A stretch of 64,000 bases of DNA, from positions 33,359,441 to 33,423,440 of the forward strand of contig CATQJL010000316.1 of the NCBI GenBank assembly GCA_958299035.1, given 5' to 3'. Each line of letters starts with the position of its first letter. Position 1 is the first letter of the stretch. Positions 1 to 9,987 of this stretch are shown piece by piece. A program made the position numbers and the translations under genes. This DNA is from Cylicocyclus nassatus. Its lineage: Eukaryota > Nematoda > Chromadorea > Rhabditida > Strongylidae. Under the pieces are notes generated by a model that did no database searches, had not been told where the DNA came from, and was given only the letters and a program-made list of their open reading frames with translations.

Positions 1-2238
1 ACGCGAGCATCAAAAACTCGAGCATACGACACAATTCAAAGATTTGAACAAAGTCTTGACGAACCATGTTGTTCAGGAACGTCTTCAGCATTAGTCATGC
101 TGGCAATAATGGTAAATCTGGCAACTACAACATTTGCTGTACCAGCAAATGTTTCATGCCAGTCGGGACAAGTTCAAATTCGCCCACCAAAAGAATATTA
201 TGAACTTTGTTTCAATGATCACTGCAAATCTTTCAATAGAACAGACTTGCAAATTTTTAATCTGCCAAAAACACCGACAGATAAATCTACTATCGTTCAA
301 CTAAGAACTTTGGAAAAAGGTACAGTAATCTCAGAAACACGAGTATGCGAACCGCAAAAATTTTGTGATGAATCGAAACTACTATCCAAACACCTCATTG
401 GAAACCCACATTGCTGGCCAATCGGAGCAATAATTACAGTTGCACTCATAATATACTGCATAATTACTACCGTGATGATTAGCGTATGGACGTGCCGAAA
501 AATGCACAGAAAAGTACGCAATAAACCAGAAAATTCCTTCCAAATGCAGATGGAAACACACCAGGAATTTCGGTTGATGGAAACATTCAATCCACTTCCC
601 CTACCCACAGTAATAGCGATATGCGCAGTCTTACTACTGTGTTCAAAGGAGGCTCAGGCATGCCAAAATGGGTACATGCGTCATACAGCAGAGCTAGTGT
701 GCACCAACGAAAACATCTGCTCCTACGAATATGATCAGGAAGTTCTATTCAACCATATTGACTCCGAAATATGCATTGACATAATGCACGCCAACAAGTC
801 TATTGGATTGATAAAAATCACCAAACGCTACATGAAAATGAAATGTGCAAAAATATCCCACTATTTCACCAGGGAAACCGCATACCAAATATTTCACATC
901 ACAAGATGTGCCCAAGCAGGATCCTGTACATTACATAAATGTAATACCCTATCCCCCACAGAGATAATCGAAGAGCTTAACGAAACCCGACCTTATCCGG
1001 GTTATTCCATATGTGTTCCAACATGCGGAGGACTGCAGTGTGGATGTTTATTACCTATGCCTGCGTGCTCGTTTATGCGACTAGCACACGTCCCACTGAC
1101 AGAAACAGCTTATGAAGTTATCAGCTGCCTAGATTGGGAACCAATCATAGAACTAGAAATAGCAACTCAGATACAAAACTTGAAAAAAGTGGAAAATATC
1201 ACTTTGATACCGTATACTACGCAAGGAATCGGTAAAATGTCGATATCAGCAATTACAGTGCAAAAACCTCATTATCCATTGTTGGAGAAAAGATTTGCAC
1301 TTGCAGAAAATGAAGCATTTTTAGTACCGGACAACTACTTGCTCCCGGTTCAATGTGCTAACAAAAACATGGCAACCGAAAATTTCGCTAAATGCACGGA
1401 TCATATGATATGTATGTGCGAAAATCCACAAGCCCCACACACGTGCCATTGTCCCGACAATGCGTTTGCAAAACTGAGATTCGAGCGTTCAAACCATCTT
1501 CCAATCTCAACAAGCCTCATGGAAATCAAATCCGAGGCTATGGAACTGTACACGTACACACACGAAGGAGAAACGACATTGGCAATAAAATCGTCGTTGA
1601 TGCTTGAAAGTGCAAGCTACATAATCATTGAACCATGCAAAATAACACCACAAAAGTTGGTCGGATGTTACGAGTGTACTGAAGGTTCCACACTGGATGT
1701 TGCATGTTTCGCACAAATTGAAACATGGGTAACCATACAATGTGAAACACAAGTATTCAGTATACCCTGCGACAAAAACAACAGGTCGTCGAACATAACA
1801 ATGGAATTTGACCATGCAGTGATACATGAAAAATGCCACACACTGTGTGGAAATACGGAACAAGTGTTTACTCTGGAAGGCACCCTACATTACCATCCAG
1901 ATAATACATCAAATTCAATATTTGAATCCATCGAACCCGATATCAAAAACAATTGGTCAACTCTAGTAAACGTACCAGATCTCCAGCCTTTGGTAAATAC
2001 AGTAAAAAGCCACTGGAGAGCAGCTCTAGCCGCTATAGGAGGAATATCAGCAATGATAGGCATCACGTACCTATTTGGACCGGCCGCGTTGATGCTAATA
2101 GTTCGAATAATATGGACCTTAGCGCTAGCAGTCGCAAAGGTCGCATGGCAGGCACTGTGCCTCGCCATAACTTCGCTTCGCGGAGCAATCAATACAGTTC
2201 GGGTCATCCGACAGCATGCGGACAACGCACCTAATTAG
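1..2238 (+). CDS. Envelope-like glycoprotein of a BEL/Pao-type LTR retroelement (partial at window edge)
   Basis: The frame is open from base 1 to the TAG at 2236-2238. The first Met in view (97) need not be the true start, so this is the 3' part of a longer ORF. Residues counted from that Met show a Cys-containing ectodomain (1-108) and a membrane segment (about 109-131). A short basic cytoplasmic stretch follows, then a second hydrophobic stretch ending in an AQA signal-cleavage-like site (170-188). A large Cys-rich ectodomain with N-glycosylation sequons follows, and a long hydrophobic anchor lies near 640-690. The Cys-rich segment around residues 305-347 (GLQCGCLLPMPAC, then ending SCLDW) resembles the phlebovirus G2 (Gc) class II fusion glycoprotein; nematode BEL/Pao elements such as Cer7 and Tas are known to carry such envelopes. 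The tandem Gn/Gc-like layout supports this. The frame is uninterrupted, suggesting a young copy. No gag-pol is in view. Confidence 0.8.
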   Translation, partial: TRASKTRAYDTIQRFEQSLDEPCCSGTSSALVMLAIMVNLATTTFAVPANVSCQSGQVQIRPPKEYYELCFNDHCKSFNRTDLQIFNLPKTPTDKSTIVQLRTLEKGTVISETRVCEPQKFCDESKLLSKHLIGNPHCWPIGAIITVALIIYCIITTVMISVWTCRKMHRKVRNKPENSFQMQMETHQEFRLMETFNPLPLPTVIAICAVLLLCSKEAQACQNGYMRHTAELVCTNENICSYEYDQEVLFNHIDSEICIDIMHANKSIGLIKITKRYMKMKCAKISHYFTRETAYQIFHITRCAQAGSCTLHKCNTLSPTEIIEELNETRPYPGYSICVPTCGGLQCGCLLPMPACSFMRLAHVPLTETAYEVISCLDWEPIIELEIATQIQNLKKVENITLIPYTTQGIGKMSISAITVQKPHYPLLEKRFALAENEAFLVPDNYLLPVQCANKNMATENFAKCTDHMICMCENPQAPHTCHCPDNAFAKLRFERSNHLPISTSLMEIKSEAMELYTYTHEGETTLAIKSSLMLESASYIIIEPCKITPQKLVGCYECTEGSTLDVACFAQIETWVTIQCETQVFSIPCDKNNRSSNITMEFDHAVIHEKCHTLCGNTEQVFTLEGTLHYHPDNTSNSIFESIEPDIKNNWSTLVNVPDLQPLVNTVKSHWRAALAAIGGISAMIGITYLFGPAALMLIVRIIWTLALAVAKVAWQALCLAITSLRGAINTVRVIRQHADNAPN

Positions 2239-2449
2239 GCGTTGACGCGATGACAATCCATGCACACCGTGAGCGGTTGTAAATAATGTATAAAAATATC
2301 TTAAAATTCAAAAAATCCTTTTCGCCGCCTCAATAATAAAGGGGAGGAGCAAAAACAGCGACAGTTATTAACAACAGCTGACAGTAGAGGCGGGACCCCA
2401 AAAATAATCGTACAAAAAGCCGAAAAGTACAACTCAGCTACACACCATC
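2239..2449 (+). other. Retroelement spacer with polypurine-tract-like run
   Basis: This 211-base gap separates the envelope ORF from the zinc-knuckle ORF. It contains the purine run AAAGGGGAGGAG at 2338-2349, which looks like a retroviral polypurine tract. A TG-starting sequence follows at about 2379, but no second LTR copy is in view to compare with. It could also hold leader or splice-acceptor sequence for the next ORF. Confidence 0.35.
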
Positions 2450-2908
2450 ATGGCTGAGTACAACTACCTCCTCGACGGCGAGCCTACCCAAGACAACGCA
2501 TTCTCTATTCTCATCAAAACTATCGAGGGCAAGGACGAAAAGACCACAGGCTTACTTCACTCTATACTCCATAGCCAGGAAACTCGCCTAACAGCAATCG
2601 AGAACGCTCTAAGTTCCCTCTTAGAACGATCAGCTCCTAAAAAGCTGTGCGTCTTCTGTATTCCGCAGGACAATACGGATAGCCATATGTCCGGTCGCTG
2701 CACTCGCTATCCTACTCCCTTGACCCGAGGGATTCAGGCCACAAAGCTGGGTCTTTGTGAACGATGTCTGAAGCCTTCACATCCTGAAGACTGTGGAACA
2801 AAATGCACCTTCTGTCAACTGCCCCACAATTCGTTGATGTGCCCTTCAAAAGAACAACTTCACAAACCCCACTTCAAGAAGAGGAAATACCACCATTCCC
2901 CCTACTGA
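2450..2908 (+). CDS. Small gag-like zinc-knuckle protein downstream of env
   Basis: This is a 152-aa ORF starting with ATGGCTGAG. Residues 1-62 are acidic-to-neutral and predicted helical, possibly a short coiled coil. Residues about 67-130 carry clustered Cys/His pairs (CVFC...H...C, then LCERC...C...CTFC...HNSLMC). This spacing is typical of the nucleocapsid end of BEL/Pao Gag. The C-terminus is basic (HFKKRKYHH). The protein goes straight from an N-terminal helix to zinc knuckles, with no room for a capsid domain. It lies 211 bases after the env stop, an unusual place for Gag. It may be an accessory RNA-binding protein of this element, or an internally deleted gag from a second, tandem copy. 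In another frame the sequence stays open for about 100 codons past 2880 as a Thr/Ser-rich linker, as seen between Gag knuckles and protease. Confidence 0.6.
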   Translation: MAEYNYLLDGEPTQDNAFSILIKTIEGKDEKTTGLLHSILHSQETRLTAIENALSSLLERSAPKKLCVFCIPQDNTDSHMSGRCTRYPTPLTRGIQATKLGLCERCLKPSHPEDCGTKCTFCQLPHNSLMCPSKEQLHKPHFKKRKYHHSPY

Positions 2909-3233
2909 ATCCGCCAACTCCACAACTACTCTACTATCTACAACTCAACAATCTACTACTCTACTACCTACTATTCTAAATATTCCAACGCCCACTGCCA
3001 ACCTACTACTGCCAACCGCCTCATCTCGCCCACTATTAGCCGCTGCCAACCACCGAAAATCAACCACAACTTCTTCAATCTACAACGCTGTCAACAACAA
3101 CCACCTCAACGACAACGCCAATCCACACTCCGCTACGCTCAAGGAGACGCGACGCCGTTTGATAGAATTTCATTATCATTTATTTATTTGTTGTTGTTAT
3201 TATTGCTGTTGCCCCCCCCCCCGGGCCGGAGTG
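2909..3233 (+). other. C/A-rich, G-poor retroelement tail and homopolymer
   Basis: Bases 2909-3155 are almost devoid of G on the plus strand (runs such as CAACTACTCTACTATC). They encode a Thr/Ser/Asn-rich stretch in the frame that overlaps the end of the zinc-knuckle ORF. A T-rich stretch (TTATTTATTTGTTGTTG) and a run of about 12 C follow. No separate gene is visible. Confidence 0.5.
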
Positions 3234-3413
3234 TTCGGCCATTTGCTACGTATTGTGGCCGAACCGACCTATACATTAATCATCCCGCAGTAAAGCGGGC
3301 GGGTTCGGGGGTCAACGGGCTCTTCTGTTGTAAGCTTCCTCAGTGTCACAATAAACGTTCAAAGCGACGTGTTGTGTTTGCTCCCAGAGTCAAAGTTGCC
3401 CTATAGTGGCACA
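3234..3413 (+). repeat. Possible BEL-type LTR (boundary uncertain)
   Basis: It begins TGTTCGGCC, a start commonly seen in BEL-type LTRs, holds an AATAAA at 3350-3355 and ends near a ..CA at 3413. The first 35 bases contain an internal inverted repeat (TTCGGCCA / TGGCCGAA). No second copy is in view, so the ends are a guess. Confidence 0.3.
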
Positions 3414-3529
3414 ACCATGTTGGAATATTTCTTAAGCGTTATTGTGAGATCTCGCTCCTCAAAATTGGAATGCAAATTTTTGAAAATGGTCCAAGATTTG
3501 TTTGGACACAGCTCAAAGTACCGATCATA

Positions 3530-4149
3530 CAGGGTCTCCCAAAAAATTGTGGCTTCTGTTTGATTGTTAATAACTCTCTTATAACAAAGTCTTTCGAGAA
3601 GCTTCAGGTAAAGTTTGTAGACCTAGCTTCAACTTAAATTTATAGTATAGAACGAATCACCCATCTCTTTTCATTACTGTAGGGTTACGGTATAAACTTT
3701 AAGTATATGGTGTCATTGTGAAAAAAGCTGCAGTTTCAAAAATTTTCAAAAAGTTTGAGGACTTGTGTAATAGGGTTTTCGTGGAAGTGAGTTCAATACT
3801 CAACTATGTACAAGATTGCGAAGCTTCCTAAACGGTGTAATTGCACTTTTTGGAACATTGAAAAAATGGTCGCTACTGTTTGCTTCGCATAACTTTTTAA
3901 TGAAGCCTTAGATAAGTTGCGAACTTCACATTTAGAATCAGCAACCCTAAGTAACCCTGTGTGGAAGTTCTCGGGTTATTTTGTTTCATTTCTGGGGCAA
4001 AAAATCGCCTTTCATGGCTCAAAACTATCTTTGAAGTTTCTACCGTAAACCTACAGTAACGAAAAGAGATGGGTGATTCGTTCTATACTATAAATGTAAT
4101 TTGAAGATAGCTCTACAAAATCTATCTGAAGCTTCTCGAAAGACTTCGA
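3530..4149. repeat. Fold-back MITE, family 1 (GGGTGTCCC ends), degenerate
   Basis: The left arm (3571-3682) and right arm (about 4050-4149) are near-complements around a poorly conserved centre. Shared segments such as AGAACGAATCACCCATCTCT and CATTACTGTAGG recur in copies at 25.5, 45.3 and 60.5-62.1 kb. It is non-autonomous with no ORF. The left end resembles CAGGGTGTCCCAAAA. Confidence 0.65.
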
Positions 4150-4859
4150 CTGTACTACCAGCGAGACCATAGTTTGCATACAGAGTCTTATTTTTAATAC
4201 ATAGCTTCTTAGTTTCCGATTATCACAAAACCTTCATAGAAAAGAATCTTTTTGAATACTTAGCCTCAAGTTCCTTATACTACCAACGAGACCACAATTT
4301 CCATACGAGCAAAATTTTGCAATTTGTGTCTATTAGTAGGTAGCTTGGATATCATTTCCTTTGCGGTTGACTTGGAAACTGTGAGGTCATGAGCTGAGCT
4401 CACTAAGAAATTCAGAAAATGAATGCCATGCCACATCAATCGGAAAAATCTCTGTAGTACCTCCTCTCCTCCGCCAAGTGGTACCGTCACTGCTAGATAG
4501 TAGCAGATTTTGAGTCAAACTTATAATTGTGGGATCTGAAGGGTTGGTAGACTCTAGTACATAGAAGTCTTACTCTGTTCAGTCTAGTTGGTGTGTGCAT
4601 TTACGTTACTTGATGACTATAATGACTCCAGAAGCCAAACTAAGAATGCAGTTCTAAATTTGATTGCAGATCGCTAACCTTCACCGTTTCTAAGAAAAAG
4701 TCATAAAGACCTTCTGATGTATATCAAGCTTGAAATATGCAGTTTAATGCTAGGAAAGATTCAATGTGATTCAACGACTGCGTCTATTATACATACTTTT
4801 AAACAGACATGTCTTCTATACCACCTTAAGCTGCATATCATTAGATTCTGCATGAAGCG
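4150..4859. other. Intergenic, nothing recognised
   Basis: About 700 bases of A/T-rich sequence. I see no exon with convincing splice signals, no RNA gene and no clear repeat pair. Confidence 0.5.
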
Positions 4860-5236
4860 CTGACTTTGAATCCGTCTTTCTTACCTGCTTATCGCTTTTC
4901 TGGACGAAGCTATAAGCCATTAAAGACCATTATTTTGCCAAGAAATTATGCGTGAAATTGAAAATTTAGCCGTACAGAGCCACGTTCGCCTTAATGCTGG
5001 GGCCAAAACCTGCAGCTAGCTTATTTCAGATTTTTAAAGCCGGAAGCTGAGCTAAAAGTGCAACAATGCGCTCAATTTCGCTGTTTTTATGTATGATTTT
5101 TTCACAGTAAAACCGCTTGTAGCTTCGCCAGAGAAGCGGGAAGCAGATAAGGAAGACAGATTCGAAGTCAGCGTTTTATACTGCATCGAATGATATACAG
5201 CTTGTTTGGTTTGGCCACTTCGACTTCTGACCATTC
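4860..5236. repeat. Fold-back element, copy 1 (truncated)
   Basis: It is about 380 bases and closely matches 6255-6637 in the same orientation, for example GCTGAGCTAAAAGTGCAACA and the terminal TTTGGCCACTTCGACTTCTG. Its left arm is truncated relative to copy 2. Confidence 0.7.
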
Positions 5237-5400
5237 CCTTATTAGCTCACCTCTACGATTTTCGTGACAGTCAGATATACGGACACAGGCACAAAAAGAC
5301 AGACGTTGCTTCATTATAACATGATAACTCAATCTAACACGCTATAATTTGTTCAAACACATAATTAGTAACCGGACGGACCATGCGGTTGGACATACGA

Positions 5401-5987
5401 TTAACCGTACGACTGGCCATACGGTTGACCATACGATTGACCATACGACTGACCATATGACTGACCATAAGACTGGCAGGGTGGCACGTAACACCTTGGC
5501 ATAGGAGGCATAGGAGGAATTGGAGGTGATGGAGGCATAGGAGGGGATGGAGGTACACAACATCTTCTTTTATGGCACTTTCGAGAGCAAGAAGGAGCTG
5601 GTGGAAGAGGCGGTGGAAGGGGTGGTGGAGGAGGTGGTGGTGGTGGTGGTGGAGGAAGCGGTGGTGGTGTCGCAGGCGGAAGAGTTGGTTGGTAACATGG
5701 CGGTTTACAAGATGATGGTCGTACGTAAATTTTCCTGGTGATGATAATCCTTTTAATTTTAACCTTGACTGGACATCCGCTACCAGCACATCGCTGCTGT
5801 CTGAAAATAAAAACGTGATTTTGTGCTTCAACAGACCTTAGAGTCCTTTGGCTTTCAGTTGGATCCAACGTTACGTCTTTGTAGGCTTTTACCGAAGTTG
5901 TTTGCGAGCAGGAGATGAGTTAAAATCTTTTCTGACTAGCGAAGAATCCCAAAGCGCAGAGGCAGTTTCGAGCAAAATGCATTTCAT
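5401..5987 (-). CDS. Putative two-exon gene: Pro/Cys-rich protein with QSYG repeats
   Basis: Exon 2 (5800 down to 5401) starts after a strong acceptor, TTTTCAG at 5807-5801. Exon 1 (5987 down to 5893) starts ATGAAATGC and ends at a GTAAAA donor in a matching phase, giving a 92-base intron. The product would be about 164 aa. Its parts are a short N-terminus, a basic Cys-containing segment, a long poly-Pro tract, a Cys-rich patch (SCSRKCHKRRCC), PP(M/S/I) repeats and six QSYG/QPYG tetrapeptides. That composition suggests a structural, cuticle- or eggshell-like protein, though no family is recognised and the N-terminus is only a weak signal peptide. The TAA stop lies inside a 12-base minisatellite that runs on for about 12 more codons in frame. 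Exon 2 is more certain than exon 1. Fold-back repeat copies flank the gene. Confidence 0.45.
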
Positions 5988-6189
5988 TATATCGTCTTTT
6001 TGGGCTTAAGCTAGATTCAAACTTGATTTCCACATCTGCTGCGGTTTCCATACCTGCTGCGGAATTCTTTGAAGAGGTTATAGTTGGAAAGTTCAAAGTT
6101 GGCAAACGTTTAGTGGCATCCCATTCAGTCTACTGTTCAAAATTACTCAAGCGTGTTTCTGGATGTATGCATTCCTTGCACTTACAAGG

Positions 6190-6637
6190 GAATGGTCAGA
6201 GGTCGAAGTGGCCAAACCAAAAAAGCTGTATAACATTCGATGCAGTATAAAACGCTGACTTCGAATCTGCCTTTCTTATCTGCTTCCCGCTTCTGTGGAC
6301 GAAGCTACAAGCCATTAAAGACCACTATTTTGCTAAGAAATTACGCGTGAAACTGAAAATTTAGCCGTGGTGAGCCACGTTCGTCTTAATGCTGGGTCAA
6401 AACATTTAGCTAGCCTACTTCGAATTTTTAAAGAAAGAAGCTGAGCTAAAAGTGCAACAGTGTGCTCAATTTCGCTGTATTTATGTGTGATTTTTTCACA
6501 ATAAAACCGCTTGTAGCTTCGTCCACAGAAGCGGGAAGCAGATAGGAAAGACAGATTCGAAGTCAGCGTTTTATACTGCATCGAATGGTATACAGCTTGG
6601 TTGGTTTGGCCACTTCGACTTCTGACCATTTCCTTGT
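6190..6637. repeat. Fold-back element, copy 2
   Basis: The left arm (6190-6320) is the reverse complement of the right arm (about 6505-6637): GAGGTCGAAGTGGCCAAACC pairs with GGTTTGGCCACTTCGACTTC. The central loop matches copy 1. No ORF of note. Confidence 0.7.
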
Positions 6638-8009
6638 TAGCACAATTGATAAATTGCCAATTATGCACTCCACAGCTGTATTTCGCCCATTATGGATTAA
6701 AACCTTAAGGATTTCACCACCCAACCATTTCGTTCGGAAACTCGCAGCAGATGCGAAAGATAGATTTGGAATCAGCACATTGAAACGCATCCAACAATGC
6801 CGTTATATTCCGCTTGCCTCTTCAATTTGGTACCCTTTCCTTGTGAAATTGCTCCTTATTCGTATTCAAAACTAGGATAACGTTATAAGTTGAATCGTCC
6901 AAAAACAAGTTCTCTTGTTTTTCTACAATGCAACATTGCTAACATCACTTTTATCAATATTTACACACTAAATCATAGACTCATGACAAATTTGAATTCT
7001 CAAAAAACTTTCAACTTGTTGAAATGTTCTGATCGCAAAGTTATCAATACAATGTTCATTCTGAGTTTGATTTGAAGTTCACCTTACCTTGAAATCATCA
7101 GCTTTTAACTTTGTAGCTACGGGATCGCCAGTCCCAAATGCGCGGATTCCGCTACTAAGTCAGACCGGCATCATTCATTTGCATAGCAATTAACGGTCGA
7201 GATAAAAAATACTTCTTCATATAAGGAACGTTCGGTTTCAAGCCTCCCCACATAAGATGTACATGGAAACACTTGCTAGCTGATCAAAAGCTTCGTTTTT
7301 TTTTGTCTGACAAGCAATATTTTGAAGGAAGTTGTGAACTTTCAATAACAAAGTGCTCAGAAGGCGAGGACGGGTACTCGAGGCATTCTCTTTTTGTCTT
7401 TTAAATAAAAGAATTAGTCGATACAGTGGTGCTTATCATTAATATTGTTCAGTAGCATATAGCAGGCAACCCGGCTAGCCTCAGGCTTCCTATTATCAAT
7501 TCGTTAGAGAAATATTCATAACTTTTCTCGAAAGGTGATAGCGAACATAGATTTCCAAACAGCGTTTCAAGACTAATAATTCTACCTTCATCTTACGTGA
7601 AAAGACACGATGTTAAGGCTCAGCAAATTGGCAGCAAGCTTACCAGGTGCATCCCATCAGATAAGGTATTTGGTGGAGTCTAGAAGATCTGAGGTCAAAA
7701 GAGCGTACTTTGCTGTCGGCAACGAATGCGTGTAAACAACGACAATATATGTGCTTCGAACATTTTTCTACACAAGTCTCGAGCAATTCGTTAACAGGTA
7801 TACAGGGAGCGCCAAAACTCTGGGAGCCTAGTACTTTTCCCGACGAGATTATAAAAAGTGCCTAGAAACAAAAATTTTGGTGCCCACGTATGTGAACGGT
7901 AAAAAATGGGACACTTACAAAATAACTGGAGGTTTCTCAAGAATGAGAAGTGATTAAACTTTCCAATTTTGATAGATGTTAGAATATGTTATTCTCTTTC
8001 AGATAATAC
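6638..8009. other. Intergenic, nothing recognised
   Basis: No coding exon, RNA gene or clean repeat pair was found. A sequence near 6755-6800 (GATTTGGAATCAGC followed by ATTGAAACGCATCC) faintly resembles the inverted repeat at 43.8-44.3 kb. Confidence 0.45.
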
Positions 8010-8017
8010 CTATATAA

Positions 8018-8220
8018 CAGTGGCGTACCCAGGATTTCCGCTCGGGGGGGCGCGACAAAAATTTTTTTCGAATGAAGGTGCGTGGCGTTAGCCACGCACT
8101 CCGAAAAAATTTTAGGGGTGCTTCTGAAAATTGTTGCGGGTCCCCAACCCCTAAAATCTGGAAAAGGGGGCGTGGCGTCAGCCCCACAAACCCCCGCCCC
8201 CTCCCCTCGGTACGCCACTG
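8018..8220. mobile_element. hAT-type MITE with perfect 8-bp target duplication
   Basis: It is a 203-bp element with terminal inverted repeats CAGTGGCGTACC / GGTACGCCACTG. It is flanked on both sides by CTATATAA (8010-8017 and 8221-8228). An 8-bp duplication with CAGTGGCG-type ends is the hAT signature. The interior is G/C-rich with a GGTGCGTGGCG(T/C) repeat. No transposase. A decayed relative lies at 56990-57091. Confidence 0.9.
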
Positions 8221-8228
8221 CTATATAA

Positions 8229-9041
8229 GGTCATTTACATAATTAATTTTTATACATGCTATAATGCAAACTTAGTCACTTCGACAAAAAATGAACTTTG
8301 AGCAGTATCTGCGCAATGAAACATGTGAGACCACCCAAAGTACCACTGTGGAGTGGGTGGTGGGGCAGTCACCAAACCCACGACGGCTTGATGGCCTCAA
8401 CTTTCAAAGTCAGGAGATGTGGCCATTAACAGCTTCGAGAACAAAAATACGCGTTATTCAATTCTTTGCAAGTGAACGCATGTTTTGTAGGCACCCTCTG
8501 ATAGAGCTTTCTACGCTCTATTCATCCATACGCAAGTTACCTCAGATTTTATCTATCTAGGGAGAATATGGGGCAAAACATGATTTTTGGTTTTTTTATT
8601 GCGCCAAAAATAGCTATTTTTCAGAATTTTTCGCTTTTTTCGAAATTGAAAAGAAATCTCATGCATTTAACATATCCTTTGGAAGAGCATGAAGAGCTCT
8701 TTCGAATGGTATGTCATTTGCTTTACGACTTTACGGCATAGCAGTGCAAGATTGAGAAATGTTCAAAAAACCCTGTCGGAGTTCTTCACGACGCCACGCG
8801 TACGGTTATGAAAAAGGAGCGGTAACGCGTTGCTGGAATAATAGACGAAGGTCGGTTATGTAAGCGACGTATGAGTTGCAGCCTACTTATTGTTGGTGAG
8901 GACAAAAAATATCAAATGTAATTAAAGTCAAGCTGTCCCATTTTTTACCGTTCACCCTAATAATTCAAACACTTACAAATTCAGTTCGGTTACGTCAAAA
9001 GCCTCGGCGTAAACGCAGGCCTTCAGAATCTTGATTATTGC
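8229..9041. other. Intergenic, nothing recognised
   Basis: Mostly A/T-rich. The ORF at 8291-8560 has no splice or domain support. Confidence 0.4.
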
Positions 9042-9232
9042 AGGTATCGTGATAGAAGTATGTTCTAGCCAAAAGCCTGCTCTATCATGCTGAAAATTTT
9101 GTAATTAAAAGAAGGTAGTCGTGATAAGGCTCACGCTCCCACATTTCACGGTAATAGCTTCTTTTGATTACAAATTTGGCATGATAGAGCAAGTTTTTGG
9201 CTAGAACATACTATAGAGAAAATTTCCTGCAA
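9042..9232. repeat. Short fold-back repeat
   Basis: AAGTATGTTCTAGCCAAAAG (about 9057-9076), plus TGCTCTATCATGC, recur inverted at about 9180-9210 (GCATGATAGAGCA ... TTTTTGGCTAGAACATACT). The structure is a roughly 190-base hairpin without an ORF. Confidence 0.6.
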
Positions 9233-9303
9233 TGTTTTGGAATAAAATATTGGAAACTCAATCAAAGGCATATGTCGTCGCATATTAAAGAATTAGACAT
9301 AGC

Positions 9304-9399
9304 TGCGAGAAGGGAAATGGAGAATCGATGTTTAAGAAGTTTTAAAGATGTTGCGAGAAGGGAAATGGAGAATCGATGTTTAAGAAGTTTTAAAGATGT
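9304..9399 (+). repeat. Perfect 48-bp tandem duplication
   Basis: Two identical 48-base units (9304-9351 and 9352-9399) begin TGCGAGAAGGG and end AAAGATGT. The length is a multiple of three, so the overlapping open frame keeps reading, but no gene is supported here. Confidence 0.9.
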
Positions 9400-9825
9400 T
9401 CTATTAATCCTTAGAGTTAGTGGCTATTGCGCTTCCTTTGGTGAAAAATGGCCACTAAACACGCTAGTAACATTCGTAGGTTTATGTTTTCCGTTTACGA
9501 GGGAATGGGTTCTGGCAAACACAACTATTGCAGTGTGATGACACCAAGCTTCCACTACACTGTGCGTTTTGATTCTCTAATTACAAACAATTGTAAACTC
9601 TGGAAACTTTGGTTTTTGCTTTGCAACTTGATAATTTCAGCGCTCAAGAAATCATATGAAAATGAGCTCAAAAAAGTATACCCTCTGCAGCGCATTGAGT
9701 GGCAAAAGAAGTGAGAATAAAATCCTCAGTATAAATCACAAATCCTGTGTTTACCAAGAGCACCTATCAACCTTCGAGTCTACTGGACTGTACATTTGTA
9801 CATCAAAGCTACCGATAATATCTAA
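9400..9825. other. Intergenic, nothing recognised
   Basis: Short open frames only, without splice signals or recognisable motifs. Confidence 0.4.
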
Positions 9826-9987
9826 AGGCTGCTGCATGACGAAGGCGCAATGGCGATATAAGTTGTGCGGGCGCGAACGCGACGCGCGCATATTCTCACC
9901 GTTGTGGATCCAGCACCTCACGCGTTCTGCGGCTAATAAAGCCGCGTTCGCGTCCGAAGATATTGCGCCTTCGTCATGCAGCAGCCT
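9826..9987. mobile_element. MITE with AGGCTGCTGCATGACGAAGG ends
   Basis: A 162-bp element with long inverted ends: AGGCTGCTGCATGACGAAGG at the left and its complement ending GTCATGCAGCAGCCT at the right. The centre is rich in CGCG. Related in its ends (GACGAAGGCG) to the element at 20785-20922. Confidence 0.75.

Noticed and set aside
297..608. Minus-strand 103-codon open frame opposite the envelope ORF
   Set aside because: Shadow of the envelope coding sequence; no independent support.
5334..5831. Minus-strand 165-codon His/Leu/Arg-rich frame
   Set aside because: Alternate frame of the same CCA/CCT-rich repeat that encodes the Pro-rich tract; the chosen frame fits splice sites and Cys pattern better.
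9197..9538. 113-codon plus-strand frame with a duplicated 16-residue segment
   Set aside because: Begins in a fold-back repeat arm and has no motif or splice support.
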